Below are positions 48,327 to 59,251 of a DNA stretch of 64,000 nt, in pieces. How positions within the stretch are numbered: the stretch's first letter is position 1; the number at the start of each line of letters is the position of its first letter. The notes below the pieces were generated by a model that made no database searches, was not told the DNA's origin, and was given only the letters and a program-made list of their open reading frames with translations. The stretch is from Aerococcaceae bacterium DSM 111020. Its GTDB lineage: Bacteria > Bacillota > Bacilli > Lactobacillales > Aerococcaceae. Made by a program: the position numbers and the translations under genes. The stretch covers positions 1 through 64,000 of the forward strand of contig JACBXP010000001.1 of assembly GCA_015863185.1 (NCBI GenBank). Reading direction: 5' to 3'.

Positions 48327-48950
48327 ATGCCTAAAACAACATTATTTAAACAAGACGGCTCACAAGTCGGAGAAGTTGAATTAAATGAAACAATTTTTGG
48401 AACGGAACCTAATGAAGCTTTAATATTTGAAGCGGTTGTTATGTCTCGTGCGTCATTACGTCAAGGAACGCATGCTGTTAAGAACAGAAGTGCGGTTCGT
48501 GGAGGGGGACGCAAACCTTGGAGACAAAAAGGGACTGGACGTGCCCGTCAAGGTTCAATTCGTTCACCACAATGGGTTGGCGGAGGTGTCGTCTTCGGAC
48601 CAACACCACGTTCATATGGCTTCAAAATGCCGAGAAAACAACGTCGCTTAGCTATCAATTCAGCACTTTCTCAAAAAGCAGCTGAAGGCGATATTCTTGT
48701 ATTGGAATCATTACAATTCGATACACCTAAAACAAAAGAATTCAAAACCGTTTTAGAAAACTTAGATATTAATCAAAAAGTATTAGTTGTGCTTGAAGGT
48801 TCAAACAACAATGCATACTTATCTGCTCGTAATCTTCCAAATGTAAAAGTTATTGATGACCAAAACATCAATGTCTTAGACGTAGTAAGTTACGACAGAA
48901 TAATGATTACAAAAGATGCTTTATCAACAGTAGAGGAGGCATTAGCATAA
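48327..48950 (+). CDS. rplD: Ribosomal protein L4
   Basis: This 207-residue 50S protein lines the exit tunnel. Its tunnel loop is marked by [18 protein letters not shown] and [13 protein letters not shown], with no change suggestive of macrolide resistance that I can point to. In several bacteria L4 represses its own operon through the leader. Its last base is shared with the rplW start. Confidence 0.97.
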   Translation: MPKTTLFKQDGSQVGEVELNETIFGTEPNEALIFEAVVMSRASLRQGTHAVKNRSAVRGGGRKPWRQKGTGRARQGSIRSPQWVGGGVVFGPTPRSYGFKMPRKQRRLAINSALSQKAAEGDILVLESLQFDTPKTKEFKTVLENLDINQKVLVVLEGSNNNAYLSARNLPNVKVIDDQNINVLDVVSYDRIMITKDALSTVEEALA

Positions 48951-49249
48951 TGGAATTTTCAGAAGTAGTATTACGTCCAGTAATCACTGAACAATCAATG
49001 TTAGATATCGACGAAAAGAAATATACTTTTGAAGTAGATCGTCGTGCTAATAAAAACTTAATCAAACAAGCTGTTGAAGCATTGTTTGAAGGTGTTGAAG
49101 TAGCTAAAGTAAACACTGTAAATGTTAAAGGAAAGAAAAAACGTATGGGGCGTTACCAAGGATTTACACGCTCTTATAAAAAAGCAGTTATCACTTTAAC
49201 AGAAAACTCAAATGATATTGAACTATTCTCGTCAGAAGACGACGAATAA
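48950..49249 (+). CDS. rplW: Ribosomal protein L23
   Basis: This 99-residue 50S protein sits at the tunnel exit and binds trigger factor and SRP. It shows [35 protein letters not shown] and [15 protein letters not shown]. The ATG overlaps the rplD stop by one base, indicating coupling. Confidence 0.97.
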   Translation: MEFSEVVLRPVITEQSMLDIDEKKYTFEVDRRANKNLIKQAVEALFEGVEVAKVNTVNVKGKKKRMGRYQGFTRSYKKAVITLTENSNDIELFSSEDDE

Positions 49250-49277
49250 AAAATACTACAAATAGGAGGGAAAATAC

Positions 49278-50108
49278 GTGGCGATTAAACATTACAAAGC
49301 GACGACAAACGGTCGCCGTAATATGACAGGTTACGATTTCTCGGAAATCACAACGAACAAACCTGAAAAAAGCTTATTAGAATCAAATAAGCAAAAAGCA
49401 GGTCGTAATAGTCAAGGTAAAATCACTGTGCGTCATCATGGTGGCGGAAACAAACGTGCATACCGTAAAATCGATTTTAAACGTAATTTAGATGGTGTAA
49501 CAGGAAAAGTTGCAACAATCGAATACGATCCAAATCGTACAGCAAATATTGCGCTAATCCACTACGAAAATGGAGTTAAGACTTATATTATTGCACCAAA
49601 AGGTCTAAAAGTAGGTCAATCTATTCAAAGTGGTCCGGATGCGGATATTGTTCTAGGGAATGCATTACCATTAGAAAACATTCCAGAAGGTACTATGGTA
49701 CATAATATTGAATTAAAACCTGGTAAAGGCGGACAATTAGTTCGTTCAGCTGGTGCATCAGCACAAGTTCTTGGACATGAAGGTAAATATACTTTAGTTA
49801 AACTTTCTTCAGGGGAAGTGCGTATGATTTTATCAACATGCCGAGCAACTATCGGTACTGTTGGAAATGAACAACATGAATTAATTAACATTGGTAAAGC
49901 CGGTCGTTCTCGTTGGTTATCAAAACGACCAACTGTTCGTGGATCTGTTATGAATCCGAATGATCACCCACACGGTGGTGGTGAAGGTCGTGCTCCAATC
50001 GGTCGTCCATCTCCAATGACACCATGGGGTAAAAAAGCGCGTGGTATTAAAACACGTAATACGAACAAAAAATCAAGCAAGTTAATCGTTCGTGGTCGTA
50101 GAAAATAA
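49278..50108 (+). CDS. rplB: Ribosomal protein L2
   Basis: This 276-residue 50S protein is needed for subunit association and peptidyl transfer. It begins with GTG and has [20 protein letters not shown] and the signature [17 protein letters not shown] with the conserved histidine. TAGGAGGG precedes the start. Its length is standard. Confidence 0.97.
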   Translation: MAIKHYKATTNGRRNMTGYDFSEITTNKPEKSLLESNKQKAGRNSQGKITVRHHGGGNKRAYRKIDFKRNLDGVTGKVATIEYDPNRTANIALIHYENGVKTYIIAPKGLKVGQSIQSGPDADIVLGNALPLENIPEGTMVHNIELKPGKGGQLVRSAGASAQVLGHEGKYTLVKLSSGEVRMILSTCRATIGTVGNEQHELINIGKAGRSRWLSKRPTVRGSVMNPNDHPHGGGEGRAPIGRPSPMTPWGKKARGIKTRNTNKKSSKLIVRGRRK

Positions 50109-50147
50109 CAACGAATAAGTAAAGCACTATGAAGGGAGGCTACAACT

Positions 50148-50429
50148 TTGAGTCGTAGTTTGAAAAAAGGGCCTTTTGTCGATGACCATTTAATGAAAAA
50201 GGTACAAGAACAACAAGATAGCTCTAAAAAACAAGTAATCAAAACATGGTCACGTCGTTCAACAATTTTCCCGAACTTCATCGGGTTAACGATTGCTGTA
50301 TATGATGGTCGCAAACATGTGCCAGTGTATATTCAAGAAGATATGGTTGGTCATAAATTAGGTGAATTCGTTCCAACGCGTACATTTAAAGGTCACGCTG
50401 GTGACGATCGTAAGACTGCAAAACGCTAA
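50148..50429 (+). CDS. rpsS: Ribosomal protein S19
   Basis: This 93-residue 30S head protein begins [19 protein letters not shown] and has [20 protein letters not shown] and [13 protein letters not shown]. The start is TTG at 50148, placed 8 bases after GAAGGGAGG; no ATG is available that keeps the conserved N-terminus. Confidence 0.96.
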   Translation: MSRSLKKGPFVDDHLMKKVQEQQDSSKKQVIKTWSRRSTIFPNFIGLTIAVYDGRKHVPVYIQEDMVGHKLGEFVPTRTFKGHAGDDRKTAKR

Positions 50430-50445
50430 TAAGGAGGGTATATAG

Positions 50446-50802
50446 ATGACAGAACAAATTACATCAGCAAAAGCAACAGCTAAAACAGTTCGTATCGCCC
50501 CTCGTAAGGTGCGTCTCGTAGCGGATTTGATTCGTGGCAAGCAAGTTGGTGAAGCAATTTCAATTTTGAAATTCACACCCAAAGCTGGTTCGCCTGTTGT
50601 TGAAAAAGTATTGATGTCAGCTATCGCAAATGCTGAACATAACTTTGATTTAGACTTAGAAAGCTTATATGTAGCAGAAGCTTATGTAAATGAAGGACCG
50701 ACATTAAAACGTTACCGTCCACGTGCACAAGGCTCTGCTTCACCAATTAATAAGCGAACAAGTCATATTACTATCGTAGTAAAAGAAAAAGAGGAGGCTT
50801 AA
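50446..50802 (+). CDS. rplV: Ribosomal protein L22
   Basis: This 118-residue 50S protein extends a beta-hairpin into the exit tunnel. It has [20 protein letters not shown] and [18 protein letters not shown], followed by [20 protein letters not shown] precedes the ATG, and rpsC follows 3 bases after the stop. Confidence 0.97.
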   Translation: MTEQITSAKATAKTVRIAPRKVRLVADLIRGKQVGEAISILKFTPKAGSPVVEKVLMSAIANAEHNFDLDLESLYVAEAYVNEGPTLKRYRPRAQGSASPINKRTSHITIVVKEKEEA

Positions 50803-50805
50803 TAC

Positions 50806-51477
50806 ATGGGTCAAAAAGTACATCCAATTGGAATGCGTGTTGGCGTCATCCGTGATTGGGATGCTAAATGGTATTCTGACAAAAATTATGCAGACTTTTT
50901 ACACGAAGACTTAAAGATTCGTGAATATATTAATGACAAACTTTCTGATGCCTCTGTTTCAACTGTTCAAATCGAACGTGCAGCTAATCGTGTTATCGTT
51001 TCTATTCACACAGCTAAACCAGGAATGGTTATTGGTAAAGGTGGATCTGAAGTAGATGCATTGAGAGCTGAGTTAAATAAATTAACAGGCAAGAAAGTAC
51101 ATATTAATATCGTTGAAGTTAAAGAACCAAGTCTGGATGCTAAATTAGTAGCAGAAGATATTGCAACACAATTAGAAAATCGTGTAGCTTTCCGTCGTGC
51201 TCAAAAACAAGCCATTCAACGTGTAATGCGTGCAGGTGCACAAGGTGTTAAAACACAAGTATCTGGTCGTTTAAATGGAGCAGATATGGCACGTACTGAG
51301 CATTATTCTGAAGGAACTGTGCCATTGCATACATTAAGATCAGATATTGACTATTACTGGGCTGAAGCAATGACACAATATGGAAAAATGGGAGTAAAAA
51401 CTTGGATCTGCCGTGGTGAAATTTTACCAGGAGATCAAGTGCTTGACGAAAAACGTCAATCGAAAGGAGGGAAATAA
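50806..51477 (+). CDS. rpsC: Ribosomal protein S3
   Basis: This 223-residue 30S protein lies at the mRNA entrance. The start [20 protein letters not shown], the KH-domain loop [18 protein letters not shown] and the C-terminal motif [18 protein letters not shown] are present. GAGGAGG is within the end of rplV. Confidence 0.97.
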   Translation: MGQKVHPIGMRVGVIRDWDAKWYSDKNYADFLHEDLKIREYINDKLSDASVSTVQIERAANRVIVSIHTAKPGMVIGKGGSEVDALRAELNKLTGKKVHINIVEVKEPSLDAKLVAEDIATQLENRVAFRRAQKQAIQRVMRAGAQGVKTQVSGRLNGADMARTEHYSEGTVPLHTLRSDIDYYWAEAMTQYGKMGVKTWICRGEILPGDQVLDEKRQSKGGK

Positions 51478-51480
51478 TCA

Positions 51481-51915
51481 ATGTTAGTACCTAGACGTGT
51501 AAAACACCGCCGTGAATTCCGTGGAAAAATGCGTGGTGAAGCAAAAGGTGGTAAAACAGTTGACTTTGGATCTTATGGATTAAGAGCTACCGAATCAAAA
51601 TGGATTACTAACCGTCAAATAGAAGCAGCGCGTATCGCGATGACTCGTTTCATGAAACGTGGTGGGAAAGTATGGATTAAAATTTTCCCTCATAAATCTT
51701 ATACATCAAAACCAATCGGTGTTCGTATGGGTTCCGGTAAAGGGGCACCTGAAGGATGGGTTGCACCAGTTAAACGCGGTAAAATCTTATTCGAAATTGA
51801 TGGGGTTTCAGAAGATGTAGCACGTGAAGCATTTCGTTTAGCAGCGCATAAATTACCAATTAAAACTAAATTCGTAAAACGTGAAGAATATGGTGGTGAA
51901 TCGAATGCAAATTAA
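51481..51915 (+). CDS. rplP: Ribosomal protein L16
   Basis: This 144-residue 50S protein contacts the A-site tRNA. It begins [19 protein letters not shown] and has [18 protein letters not shown] and [17 protein letters not shown]. Its 3' end overlaps the rpmC gene by 11 bases in another frame, as is common in Firmicutes. Confidence 0.97.
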   Translation: MLVPRRVKHRREFRGKMRGEAKGGKTVDFGSYGLRATESKWITNRQIEAARIAMTRFMKRGGKVWIKIFPHKSYTSKPIGVRMGSGKGAPEGWVAPVKRGKILFEIDGVSEDVAREAFRLAAHKLPIKTKFVKREEYGGESNAN

Positions 51916-52102
51916 TGAAATCAGAGAATTGTCTACGCAAGAAATGGTAGAAAAAGAAAAAGAATTCAAAAAAGAATTATTCAACCTTCGATTCCAATTA
52001 GCTACAGGTCAATTAGAAAACACTGCAAAATTAAAACAAGTTCGTAAAACAATTGCTCGTATTAAAACAGTGTTACGTGAACAAGAATTAGCTAGTAATT
52101 AA
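51905..52102 (+). CDS. rpmC: Ribosomal protein L29
   Basis: This 65-residue coiled-coil 50S protein near the tunnel exit reads [14 protein letters not shown] and [18 protein letters not shown], with the [17 protein letters not shown] end. The ATG at 51905 lies within rplP; an earlier in-frame ATG at 51881 would add non-homologous residues. GGTGGTG serves as the ribosome site. Confidence 0.96.
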   Translation: MQINEIRELSTQEMVEKEKEFKKELFNLRFQLATGQLENTAKLKQVRKTIARIKTVLREQELASN

Positions 52103-52121
52103 GGAAAAAGGAGGCTATTAA

Positions 52122-52391
52122 ATGAGTGCAGAAGAGCGTAATCAACGTAAAGTATACCAAGGACGTGTTGTATCAGCTAAAAATGACAAAACAATTACCG
52201 TTGTCGTTGATACTTTAAAAACACATCCAAAAGTTGGTAAAAAGATCAAATACTCAAAAAAATATACAGCACATGATGAAAATAACAGTGCTAAAGAAAA
52301 CGACATCGTGCGCATTATGGAAACTCGTCCATTATCAAAGACGAAACGCTTCCGTTTAGTAGACATTGTCGAAGAATCTGTCATTATCTAA
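52122..52391 (+). CDS. rpsQ: Ribosomal protein S17
   Basis: This 89-residue OB-fold 30S protein shows [39 protein letters not shown] and [18 protein letters not shown]. Its length is standard. AAAAGGAGG lies before the ATG. Confidence 0.97.
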   Translation: MSAEERNQRKVYQGRVVSAKNDKTITVVVDTLKTHPKVGKKIKYSKKYTAHDENNSAKENDIVRIMETRPLSKTKRFRLVDIVEESVII

Positions 52392-52424
52392 TGATTACAG
52401 TTTAATTCGGAAGGAGGAACAAGA

Positions 52425-52793
52425 ATGATTCAACAAGAAAGTCGTTTAAAAGTTGCTGACAACTCAGGAGCTCGTGAAGTATTAACGATTAAAGTATTAG
52501 GCGGCTCTGGTCGTAAAACAGCTAACATTGGAGACGTTGTTGTTGCAACGGTTAAACAAGCAACACCAGGTGGGGTTGTTAAGAAAGGTGACGTTGTAAA
52601 AGCAGTTATTGTGCGTTCTAAATCAGGAACACGTCGTAAGGACGGGTCATACATCAAATTCGACGAGAATGCATGTGTCATTATTCGTGACGACAAAACA
52701 CCTCGTGGTACGCGTATTTTTGGACCTGTGGCACGTGAATTGCGTGATAACAACTACATGAGAATCGTCTCATTAGCTCCAGAAGTTCTGTAA
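52425..52793 (+). CDS. rplN: Ribosomal protein L14
   Basis: This 122-residue 50S protein forms an inter-subunit bridge. It begins [19 protein letters not shown] and has [18 protein letters not shown] and [29 protein letters not shown] precedes the ATG. Confidence 0.97.
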   Translation: MIQQESRLKVADNSGAREVLTIKVLGGSGRKTANIGDVVVATVKQATPGGVVKKGDVVKAVIVRSKSGTRRKDGSYIKFDENACVIIRDDKTPRGTRIFGPVARELRDNNYMRIVSLAPEVL

Positions 52794-52820
52794 TTAATTA
52801 ACGAAGGAGGAACAAAAGAT

Positions 52821-53126
52821 ATGCGTATTAAATCTGGTGATACTGTATTAGTTATTGCTGGTAAAGATAAAGGCAAACAAGGAACAGTCCTAAAAACTTT
52901 ACCCAAAGAAGATAGAGTCATTGTAGAAGGCATTAATATTGCTAAAAAACATCAAAAACCAACGCAAATGTCTACAGGTGGTATTGAAGAGATTGAAATG
53001 CCAATCCATGTATCAAATGTAAGTTTTGTAGACCCTCAAAATGGTGAAGCAACTAAAGTTGGTTACCGTTTCGAAGATGGCAAAAAAGTGCGTTTTGCAA
53101 AGAAATCAAATGAAAGCTTAAACTAA
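52821..53126 (+). CDS. rplX: Ribosomal protein L24
   Basis: This 101-residue 50S assembly initiator carries the KOW motif [20 protein letters not shown], then [14 protein letters not shown] and [16 protein letters not shown]. It follows rplN by 27 bases with GAAGGAGG. Confidence 0.97.
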   Translation: MRIKSGDTVLVIAGKDKGKQGTVLKTLPKEDRVIVEGINIAKKHQKPTQMSTGGIEEIEMPIHVSNVSFVDPQNGEATKVGYRFEDGKKVRFAKKSNESLN

Positions 53127-53148
53127 TCAGGGAAGGAGGATCTCATTT

Positions 53149-53691
53149 ATGACAAATCGTTTAAAACAAAAATTTATTGATGAAGTAACACCAAATCTTG
53201 TTGAGCAGTTTAACTACAGTTCAGTGATGCAAGTCCCTAAAGTAGAAAAAATTGTTATCAATATGGGTGTTGGTGATGCAGTAGCAAATGCTAAAAATCT
53301 AGATAAAGCAGTAGATGAATTAGCATTAATTTCAGGACAAAAACCTGTAATCACTAAAGCAAAGAAATCAATTGCTGGTTTCCGTTTACGTGAAGGAATG
53401 CCAATTGGTACTAAAGTAACTTTACGTGGTGAGAGAATGTATGATTTCTTAGATAAATTAATTTCTGTATCACTACCACGTGTACGTGACTTCCAAGGAA
53501 TTAGTAACCGTGCTTTTGATGGCCGTGGAAATTATACATTGGGTGTTAGAGAACAATTAATTTTCCCTGAAATTAACTATGATAATGTCGACCGTGTACG
53601 TGGGATGGACATTGTTATCGTTACAACAGCAGAAACTGATGAAGAATCCTTAGCCTTACTACAAGGTTTAGGAATGCCATTTAGAAAATAA
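53149..53691 (+). CDS. rplE: Ribosomal protein L5
   Basis: This 180-residue 50S protein binds 5S rRNA and the P-site tRNA. It shows [40 protein letters not shown] and [19 protein letters not shown], with [13 protein letters not shown] near the end. GGAAGGAGG precedes the ATG. Confidence 0.97.
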   Translation: MTNRLKQKFIDEVTPNLVEQFNYSSVMQVPKVEKIVINMGVGDAVANAKNLDKAVDELALISGQKPVITKAKKSIAGFRLREGMPIGTKVTLRGERMYDFLDKLISVSLPRVRDFQGISNRAFDGRGNYTLGVREQLIFPEINYDNVDRVRGMDIVIVTTAETDEESLALLQGLGMPFRK

Positions 53692-53706
53692 AAGGAGGCG
53701 ACGATA

Positions 53707-53892
53707 TTGGCTAAAAAATCAATGGTTGAAAAGAACAAACGTCCAGCGAAATTTAGAGTTCAAGAATATACACGTTGTGAACGTTGTGGACGTCCGCATT
53801 CTGTATACCGCAAATTCAAACTTTGCCGTATTTGCTTCCGTGAATTAGCTTATAAAGGCCAATTACCTGGCGTACGTAAAGCTAGCTGGTAA
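53707..53892 (+). CDS. rpsN: Ribosomal protein S14, zinc-binding type
   Basis: This 61-residue 30S protein is the short type Z form. Its zinc finger has two CXXC pairs, in [17 protein letters not shown] and [11 protein letters not shown]. The start is TTG at 53707 behind AAAGGAGG; the first ATG in frame is four codons later and would shorten the conserved AKKSMVEK start. Confidence 0.97.
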   Translation: MAKKSMVEKNKRPAKFRVQEYTRCERCGRPHSVYRKFKLCRICFRELAYKGQLPGVRKASW

Positions 53893-53927
53893 AATTTAGA
53901 GTATAATATAGAGGAGGTAAATACCTT

Positions 53928-54326
53928 ATGGTTATGACAGATCCAATTGCTGACTTTTTGACGCGAATTCGCAATGCAAATGCGCAATCGCACACAACTG
54001 TATCAGCACCTTCTTCAAACATGAAAGAATCAATTGCTGAAATCTTAAAACAAGAAGGATTCATCAAAGGTTATAAAGTAGAAGAAGATAATAAACAAAA
54101 TGTGATTACAATTGAATTAAAATACGGTCGTAATGATAAAAAAGTCATTTCTGGAATCAAACGAATCAGTAAACCAGGATTACGCTCATACGTTAATGCA
54201 GATCAAGTTCCTAAAGTATTAAATGGTTTAGGGATTGCGATTGTATCCACATCAAATGGTTTACTTACTGATAAACAAGCTCGTCAACAAGGCGTTGGTG
54301 GCGAAGTTATCGCATTCGTGTGGTAA
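53928..54326 (+). CDS. rpsH: Ribosomal protein S8
   Basis: This 132-residue 30S protein binds the central 16S domain and represses the spc operon in E. coli. It reads [20 protein letters not shown] and ends [28 protein letters not shown] serves the ATG at 53928; ATG at 53934 is an alternative two codons later. Confidence 0.97.
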   Translation: MVMTDPIADFLTRIRNANAQSHTTVSAPSSNMKESIAEILKQEGFIKGYKVEEDNKQNVITIELKYGRNDKKVISGIKRISKPGLRSYVNADQVPKVLNGLGIAIVSTSNGLLTDKQARQQGVGGEVIAFVW

Positions 54327-54354
54327 TATTTATTAAATAAGGAGGTGTAGCTCA

Positions 54355-54891
54355 GTGAGTCGTATCGGAAATAAAGTGGTTGAAATACCATCAGGCGTGA
54401 CTGTGGAACAAAATGGTCAAACGGTTACGGTTAAAGGACCAAAAGGTGAATTAACACGTACCATTTCACCAGTGATTACAATGAACCAAGAAGATAATCA
54501 AATTACTTTTACACGCCCGAATGACAATAAAGAAAACCGTTCAATCCACGGAACAACGCGTTCATTAGTTGCAAATATGATTGAAGGTGTCACAGAAGGA
54601 TTCAAAAAAGAATTAGCATTAAACGGTGTTGGTTACCGTGCGCAATTACAAGGTAAAAAATTAGTCCTGAATGTTGGATTATCTCACCCTGTAGAATTTG
54701 AACCAGGCGAAGGAATCGAAATTGAAGTGCCATCAAACACTCAAATTATTGTGACAGGGAATAACAAAGAAAAAGTTGGCGAATTAGCTGCTAATATTCG
54801 TGCAGTTCGTCCACCTGAGCCATACAAAGGTAAAGGGATCCGTTATGTGGATGAATATGTCATCCGTAAAGAAGGTAAAACAGGTAAGTAA
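54355..54891 (+). CDS. rplF: Ribosomal protein L6
   Basis: This 178-residue two-domain 50S protein lies near the factor-binding site. It starts with GTG ([14 protein letters not shown]) and has [19 protein letters not shown] and the end signature [24 protein letters not shown] precedes the start. Confidence 0.97.
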   Translation: MSRIGNKVVEIPSGVTVEQNGQTVTVKGPKGELTRTISPVITMNQEDNQITFTRPNDNKENRSIHGTTRSLVANMIEGVTEGFKKELALNGVGYRAQLQGKKLVLNVGLSHPVEFEPGEGIEIEVPSNTQIIVTGNNKEKVGELAANIRAVRPPEPYKGKGIRYVDEYVIRKEGKTGK

Positions 54892-54939
54892 TCTTAAACT
54901 GAATATTATATTCAGAATAAATATAAAGAGGTGACAATT

Positions 54940-55296
54940 GTGATATCTAAACCAGATAAAAATAAATTACGTAAAAAAAGACATCAACGCGTTAGAAATA
55001 AAATTTCTGGTACTGCCGAGCGCCCACGCTTAAATGTATTTCGTTCAAATACTAACATCTACGCTCAAATAATTGATGACGTAGCGGGTGTAACGCTTGT
55101 TAGTGCCTCTACATTAGACGAATCAATTGGTGAAGGAACGAAAGTAGAACAATCAGCAGAAGTAGGTAAATTAGTTGCTGAACGTGCTAAAGAAGCAAAT
55201 ATCGAACAAGTTGTATTTGACCGTGGTGGTTATGTATATCATGGACGTGTTGAAGCTTTAGCAACAGCCGCTCGTGAAGCCGGCTTACAATTTTAA
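54940..55296 (+). CDS. rplR: Ribosomal protein L18
   Basis: This 118-residue 5S-rRNA-binding protein shows [39 protein letters not shown] and [18 protein letters not shown] at 54940 is chosen because it lies 6 bases after AGAGGTGA and gives the usual N-terminus; the in-frame GTG at 54931 is inside that site. Confidence 0.96.
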   Translation: MISKPDKNKLRKKRHQRVRNKISGTAERPRLNVFRSNTNIYAQIIDDVAGVTLVSASTLDESIGEGTKVEQSAEVGKLVAERAKEANIEQVVFDRGGYVYHGRVEALATAAREAGLQF

Positions 55297-55316
55297 TAGA
55301 AGGAGGAAACCGATTT

Positions 55317-55823
55317 ATGACACAATATGTTGATTCAACAAAACTTGGTGAAATAGAAGATCGCGTTGTAGCGATTAACCGTGTTACTAAAGTTGTAAAA
55401 GGTGGACGTCGTTTACGTTTCTCGGCTTTAGTTGTTGTTGGTGATAAAGATGGACATGTAGGATTCGGTACTGGTAAAGCTCAAGAAGTACCAGAAGCGA
55501 TTCGTAAAGGTATCGAAGATGCTAAGAAAAAAATGATCGCTGTTCCTCGTACTGGAGCGACAATTCCACATGAGACAATTGGGGAATTCTGTGGCGGACA
55601 AGTACTACTTAAACCAGCGCCAGCCGGTTCTGGGGTCGCAGCAGGGGGACCTGTTCGTGCCGTTATTGAATTAGCAGGTATCGCTGATATTACAAGTAAA
55701 TCATTAGGTTCAAACACACCAATTAATATGATTTCTGCTACTATCGAAGGCTTAAAACAATTAAAAGAAGCGGAAGAAGTTGCAAAATTACGCGGCAAAA
55801 CCGTTGAAGAAATTTTAGGCTAA
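55317..55823 (+). CDS. rpsE: Ribosomal protein S5
   Basis: This 168-residue 30S protein is important for fidelity. The N-terminal double-stranded RNA-binding part has [18 protein letters not shown] and [19 protein letters not shown]; the C-terminal part has [19 protein letters not shown]. The spectinomycin loop VVKGGRR appears wild type. GAAGGAGG is upstream. Confidence 0.97.
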   Translation: MTQYVDSTKLGEIEDRVVAINRVTKVVKGGRRLRFSALVVVGDKDGHVGFGTGKAQEVPEAIRKGIEDAKKKMIAVPRTGATIPHETIGEFCGGQVLLKPAPAGSGVAAGGPVRAVIELAGIADITSKSLGSNTPINMISATIEGLKQLKEAEEVAKLRGKTVEEILG

Positions 55824-55836
55824 GGAGGATGACTCA

Positions 55837-56016
55837 ATGGCGAATTTAGAAATTAAATTATCACGCAGTTTAATCGGCAGCAAAAAGAATCAAGCAGAAA
55901 CTGCGAAATCATTAGGATTAACTAAAGTGAACCAAGTTGTTGTCCGTCCGGATAATGACGCAGTTCGTGGTATGATTAACAAAATCAGCCACTTAGTTGA
56001 AGTGAAAGAAGCTTAA
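55837..56016 (+). CDS. rpmD: Ribosomal protein L30
   Basis: This is a 59-residue 50S protein with the short bacterial L30 fold. It reads [18 protein letters not shown] then [18 protein letters not shown] and [15 protein letters not shown]. It starts 13 bases after rpsE behind TAAGGAGG. The frame is open from ATG 55837 to TAA 56014-56016. Confidence 0.96.
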   Translation: MANLEIKLSRSLIGSKKNQAETAKSLGLTKVNQVVVRPDNDAVRGMINKISHLVEVKEA

Positions 56017-56048
56017 TCACACAAATCATAATAAGGAGGTGCCTATAG

Positions 56049-56489
56049 ATGAAACTTCATACGTTAAAACCAGCCGAAGGTTCTCGTAAAGAACGTAATC
56101 GTGTTGGACGTGGACAAGGATCTGGCAATGGTAAAACAGCTGGACGTGGACATAAAGGTCAAAAAGCACGTTCAGGTGGTGGCGTTCGTTTAGGCTTCGA
56201 GGGTGGTCAACAACCGTTATTCCGCCGTCTACCAAAACGTGGGTTCAAAAATGTGAACCGTAAAGAATACGCAATTGTTAATTTAGAAACTTTAAATCGT
56301 TTCGAAGATGATACAACAGTAACACCAGAGCTATTAGTTGAAGCGGGTATTATTAAAGATACTAAAGCAGGAATAAAAGTTCTTGGTACAGGTGATTTAA
56401 ACAAAAAACTAACTGTGAAAGCAGCTAAGTTCTCAAAAACAGCTGAGGAAGCAATTACAGCAGCCGGTGGATCAGTTGAGGTGATGTAA
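56049..56489 (+). CDS. rplO: Ribosomal protein L15
   Basis: This 146-residue 50S protein has a basic glycine-rich N-terminal half ([20 protein letters not shown]) and a globular C-terminal half ending [17 protein letters not shown]. It overlaps secY by one base, so the translocase gene is coupled to the ribosomal genes. Confidence 0.97.
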   Translation: MKLHTLKPAEGSRKERNRVGRGQGSGNGKTAGRGHKGQKARSGGGVRLGFEGGQQPLFRRLPKRGFKNVNRKEYAIVNLETLNRFEDDTTVTPELLVEAGIIKDTKAGIKVLGTGDLNKKLTVKAAKFSKTAEEAITAAGGSVEVM

Positions 56490-57781
56490 TGTTTGCCTTC
56501 ATAAAGAATTCCTTAGCAAGTCGAGACATTCGACGCAGACTGTTATTTACTCTGTTTATCTTTGCGATATTTCGTTTAGGGGTTTATATTCCAGTCCCTG
56601 GCGTCAATGCTGCAGCTTTGCAGAATTTAAACAATACGGGAATTTTATCTTTATTGAACACCTTTGGAGGAGGGGCCCTACAGAGATATTCAATTTTTTC
56701 TCTTGGTGTTTCTCCATATATTACCAGTTCAATTCTCGTACAAATGCTACAGATGGATATCATCCCTAAATTTGCGGAATGGTCAAAGCAAGGTGAAGTT
56801 GGAAGACGCAAGTTGAATCAAGCAACCATTAATATTGCAATTGTGATTGCATTTGTTCAAGCACTTGGCTTGTCTTTTGGTTTTAACCAACTTTCTGGCT
56901 TAGGCTTAATCGTAAATGACTCTGTATTAAATTACGTTACGATTGCGTTAATCATGACAACTGGAACCATGTTCTTGGTGTGGTTAGGAGAACAAATCAC
57001 ACGTAATGGTATCGGGAATGGTGTCTCAATGATAATTTTTGCAGGGATCGTTGCACAAGTACCTAAAGACTTTTACGGTTTCTTCCAAAATTATTTAGCG
57101 AATGAAACAGCTCTGAAAGAAAATGGCTGGATTCTGATCGCAGTTGTTCTTATTTTGATTGTGAGTATTGTCATTGTCGTTTTAATGGAACGGGCACAAA
57201 GACGCATACCCATTCATCACTCTAAGAAAGTGACAGGCGCTAAATCGACAGCACATCTGCCTTTGAAAATTAATTCAGCGGGTGTTATTCCAGTAATTTT
57301 CGCAACGTCATTTATGACTTTACCAACGACGATATTTTCATTAGTTGGGACAGAAAATGCCGGACCTGTAAAACAATTCTTTATTGATTTGTTTAACTTA
57401 CAATCTCCACTTGGTGTTGCATTTTATACGATACTACTTATTCTCTTTACTTATTTCTATGCTTTAATTCAAGTAAATCCAGAGAAGGTAGCCGAGAACT
57501 TACAAAAACAAAGTGCTTATGTTCCGAGTGTTAGACCTGGAAAAGAAACTGAAAATTATATCACGAAGATATTGAATCGGTTAAGTTTTGTTGGCGCATT
57601 GTATTTAACGGTTATCGCGATTTCACCAATGATTGCGAATTTCTTTGCTCCGATACCAATGAACCTAGCATTAAGTGGAACAAGTATTTTAATTGTTGTC
57701 GGTGTTGGAATTGAAACAGCCAAACAAATAGAAGGACGCATAACACAACGTAGTTATCAAGGATTCTTATACTTAGATTAA
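56489..57781 (+). CDS. secY: Protein translocase subunit SecY
   Basis: This 430-residue membrane protein forms the Sec channel with SecE and SecG. About ten hydrophobic helices are visible, with motifs RLGVYIPVPGVNAAAL, GVSPYITSSILVQML and the cytoplasmic loop with VNPEKVAENLQKQSAYVPSV and RPGKET that contacts SecA. It ends GRITQRSYQGFLYLD. No second SecY is in the window. Confidence 0.97.
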   Translation: MFAFIKNSLASRDIRRRLLFTLFIFAIFRLGVYIPVPGVNAAALQNLNNTGILSLLNTFGGGALQRYSIFSLGVSPYITSSILVQMLQMDIIPKFAEWSKQGEVGRRKLNQATINIAIVIAFVQALGLSFGFNQLSGLGLIVNDSVLNYVTIALIMTTGTMFLVWLGEQITRNGIGNGVSMIIFAGIVAQVPKDFYGFFQNYLANETALKENGWILIAVVLILIVSIVIVVLMERAQRRIPIHHSKKVTGAKSTAHLPLKINSAGVIPVIFATSFMTLPTTIFSLVGTENAGPVKQFFIDLFNLQSPLGVAFYTILLILFTYFYALIQVNPEKVAENLQKQSAYVPSVRPGKETENYITKILNRLSFVGALYLTVIAISPMIANFFAPIPMNLALSGTSILIVVGVGIETAKQIEGRITQRSYQGFLYLD

Positions 57782-57802
57782 TATTAGTGAAGGATGAAGA
57801 TA

Positions 57803-58465
57803 ATGAATATACTATTAATGGGTCTACCTGGAGCTGGAAAAGGAACACAAAGTGAGATGATCGCTAATGATTATCAGTTGATTCACATTGCAACAGGAGA
57901 TATCTTTAGAGAAGCAATCAAAAACGAAACAGAGTTAGGTTTATTAGCAAAAAGTTACACAGACGCTGGTAATCTTGTACCAGATGATGTAACGAATAGC
58001 TTAGTGAAAGAAAGATTAGCACAAGAGGATGTTAAACAAGCTGGCTTTATGTTAGATGGTTATCCAAGAACCATCAATCAAGCTGAAGCACTTGATAAGA
58101 ATTTGAAAGATTTAAACGAATCTTTAGATGCTGTCATCTATATTGATGTCGAGAAGGAAATCTTAAAAGATCGTTTAAGTGGACGATTCATTTGTCGAGA
58201 ATGCGGTGCAACGTATCATAAATTATATAAACCACCTCAAGTGGAAAATAAATGCGATGTTTGTGGAGCGCATGATTTCTATCAACGTGAAGATGACAAA
58301 CCTGAAAAGGTCAGTCATCGTATAGAATTACAAATGGACTCTATTCGCCCTATTTTAGACTATTATCAAGAAGCAGGAATTCTTCATCAAGTCAATGGAG
58401 AAGAATCGATTGAATTTGTTTACCGAAATATTCAAAGTATTTTAGGTGACCCATTCAATGAATAA
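57803..58465 (+). CDS. adk: Adenylate kinase
   Basis: This 220-residue cytoplasmic enzyme converts ATP and AMP to two ADP. The P-loop is GLPGAGKGTQ, the AMP site includes ATGDIFRE, and the lid has a zinc finger with CRECG and CDVCG, as usual in Gram-positives. ATG 57803 is preferred over 57794 because GAAGG lies nine bases upstream. No methionine aminopeptidase gene follows it, unlike in many Firmicutes. Confidence 0.96.
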   Translation: MNILLMGLPGAGKGTQSEMIANDYQLIHIATGDIFREAIKNETELGLLAKSYTDAGNLVPDDVTNSLVKERLAQEDVKQAGFMLDGYPRTINQAEALDKNLKDLNESLDAVIYIDVEKEILKDRLSGRFICRECGATYHKLYKPPQVENKCDVCGAHDFYQREDDKPEKVSHRIELQMDSIRPILDYYQEAGILHQVNGEESIEFVYRNIQSILGDPFNE

Positions 58466-58504
58466 TCAATTTATTAATCCTAACTGGTAAAAGGAGGAGT
58501 ATCA

Positions 58505-58723
58505 ATGGCTAAAGAAGATGTTATTGAAGTAGAAGGTACTGTTCTAGAAACTTTGCCTAATGCGATGTTTAGAGTAGAATTAGAAAATGGTCATGAGATT
58601 TTGGCTCACGTATCAGGTAAAATTCGTATGAATTACATTCGTATTTTACCAGGGGATAAAGTAACAATTGAAATGTCTCCTTATGATTTGTCGAGAGGTC
58701 GCATTACATACCGCTTTAAATAA
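58505..58723 (+). CDS. infA: Translation initiation factor IF-1
   Basis: This 72-residue OB-fold protein occupies the A site during initiation. It reads [20 protein letters not shown] and [19 protein letters not shown], ending [15 protein letters not shown]. The length is standard. AAAGGAGGA precedes the ATG. Confidence 0.97.
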   Translation: MAKEDVIEVEGTVLETLPNAMFRVELENGHEILAHVSGKIRMNYIRILPGDKVTIEMSPYDLSRGRITYRFK

Positions 58724-58749
58724 TGACCGATGATGAAGGAGGAAATAGG

Positions 58750-58863
58750 ATGAAAGTAAGAGCATCAGTAAAACCAATATGTGAAAAATGTAAAGTTATC
58801 CGCCGTAATGGTAAAGTGATGGTAATTTGCCAAAACCCTAAACACAAACAACGTCAAGGATAA
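58750..58863 (+). CDS. rpmJ: Ribosomal protein L36
   Basis: This 37-residue zinc-binding 50S protein reads [19 protein letters not shown] and ends [11 protein letters not shown], with three Cys and the His zinc ligand (C+ form). It lies between infA and rpsM behind GAAGGAGG and stops at 58863. Confidence 0.96.
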   Translation: MKVRASVKPICEKCKVIRRNGKVMVICQNPKHKQRQG

Positions 58864-58876
58864 AGGAGGGAATTAA

Positions 58877-59230
58877 ATGGCTCGTATAGCAGGAGTAGAT
58901 ATTCCAAATGATAAACGTGTAGTTATTTCTTTAACTTATGTTTATGGAATCGGAAAATCAACAGCAGAAAAAGTTGTATCAGAAGCGAATGTAGATCCTA
59001 ATACACGTGTTAAAGATCTGACGAATGATGAATTAGATCGTTTACGTAGTGTAGTTGACTCAATCAAAGTTGAGGGAGACCTACGTCGTGAAGTAAGTAT
59101 GGATATTAAACGTTTACAAGAAATCGGTTCTTACCGTGGTTTACGTCACCGTCGTAATTTACCAGTACGTGGGCAAAACACAAAAAATAATGCCCGTACT
59201 CGTAAAGGTGCTAAAAAACCTATCAGATAA
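58877..59230 (+). CDS. rpsM: Ribosomal protein S13
   Basis: This 117-residue 30S head protein contacts P-site tRNA and L5. It reads [30 protein letters not shown] and [20 protein letters not shown], ending [20 protein letters not shown] precedes the ATG. Confidence 0.97.
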   Translation: MARIAGVDIPNDKRVVISLTYVYGIGKSTAEKVVSEANVDPNTRVKDLTNDELDRLRSVVDSIKVEGDLRREVSMDIKRLQEIGSYRGLRHRRNLPVRGQNTKNNARTRKGAKKPIR

Positions 59231-59251
59231 TTATAAAAGGAGGGAAATTAA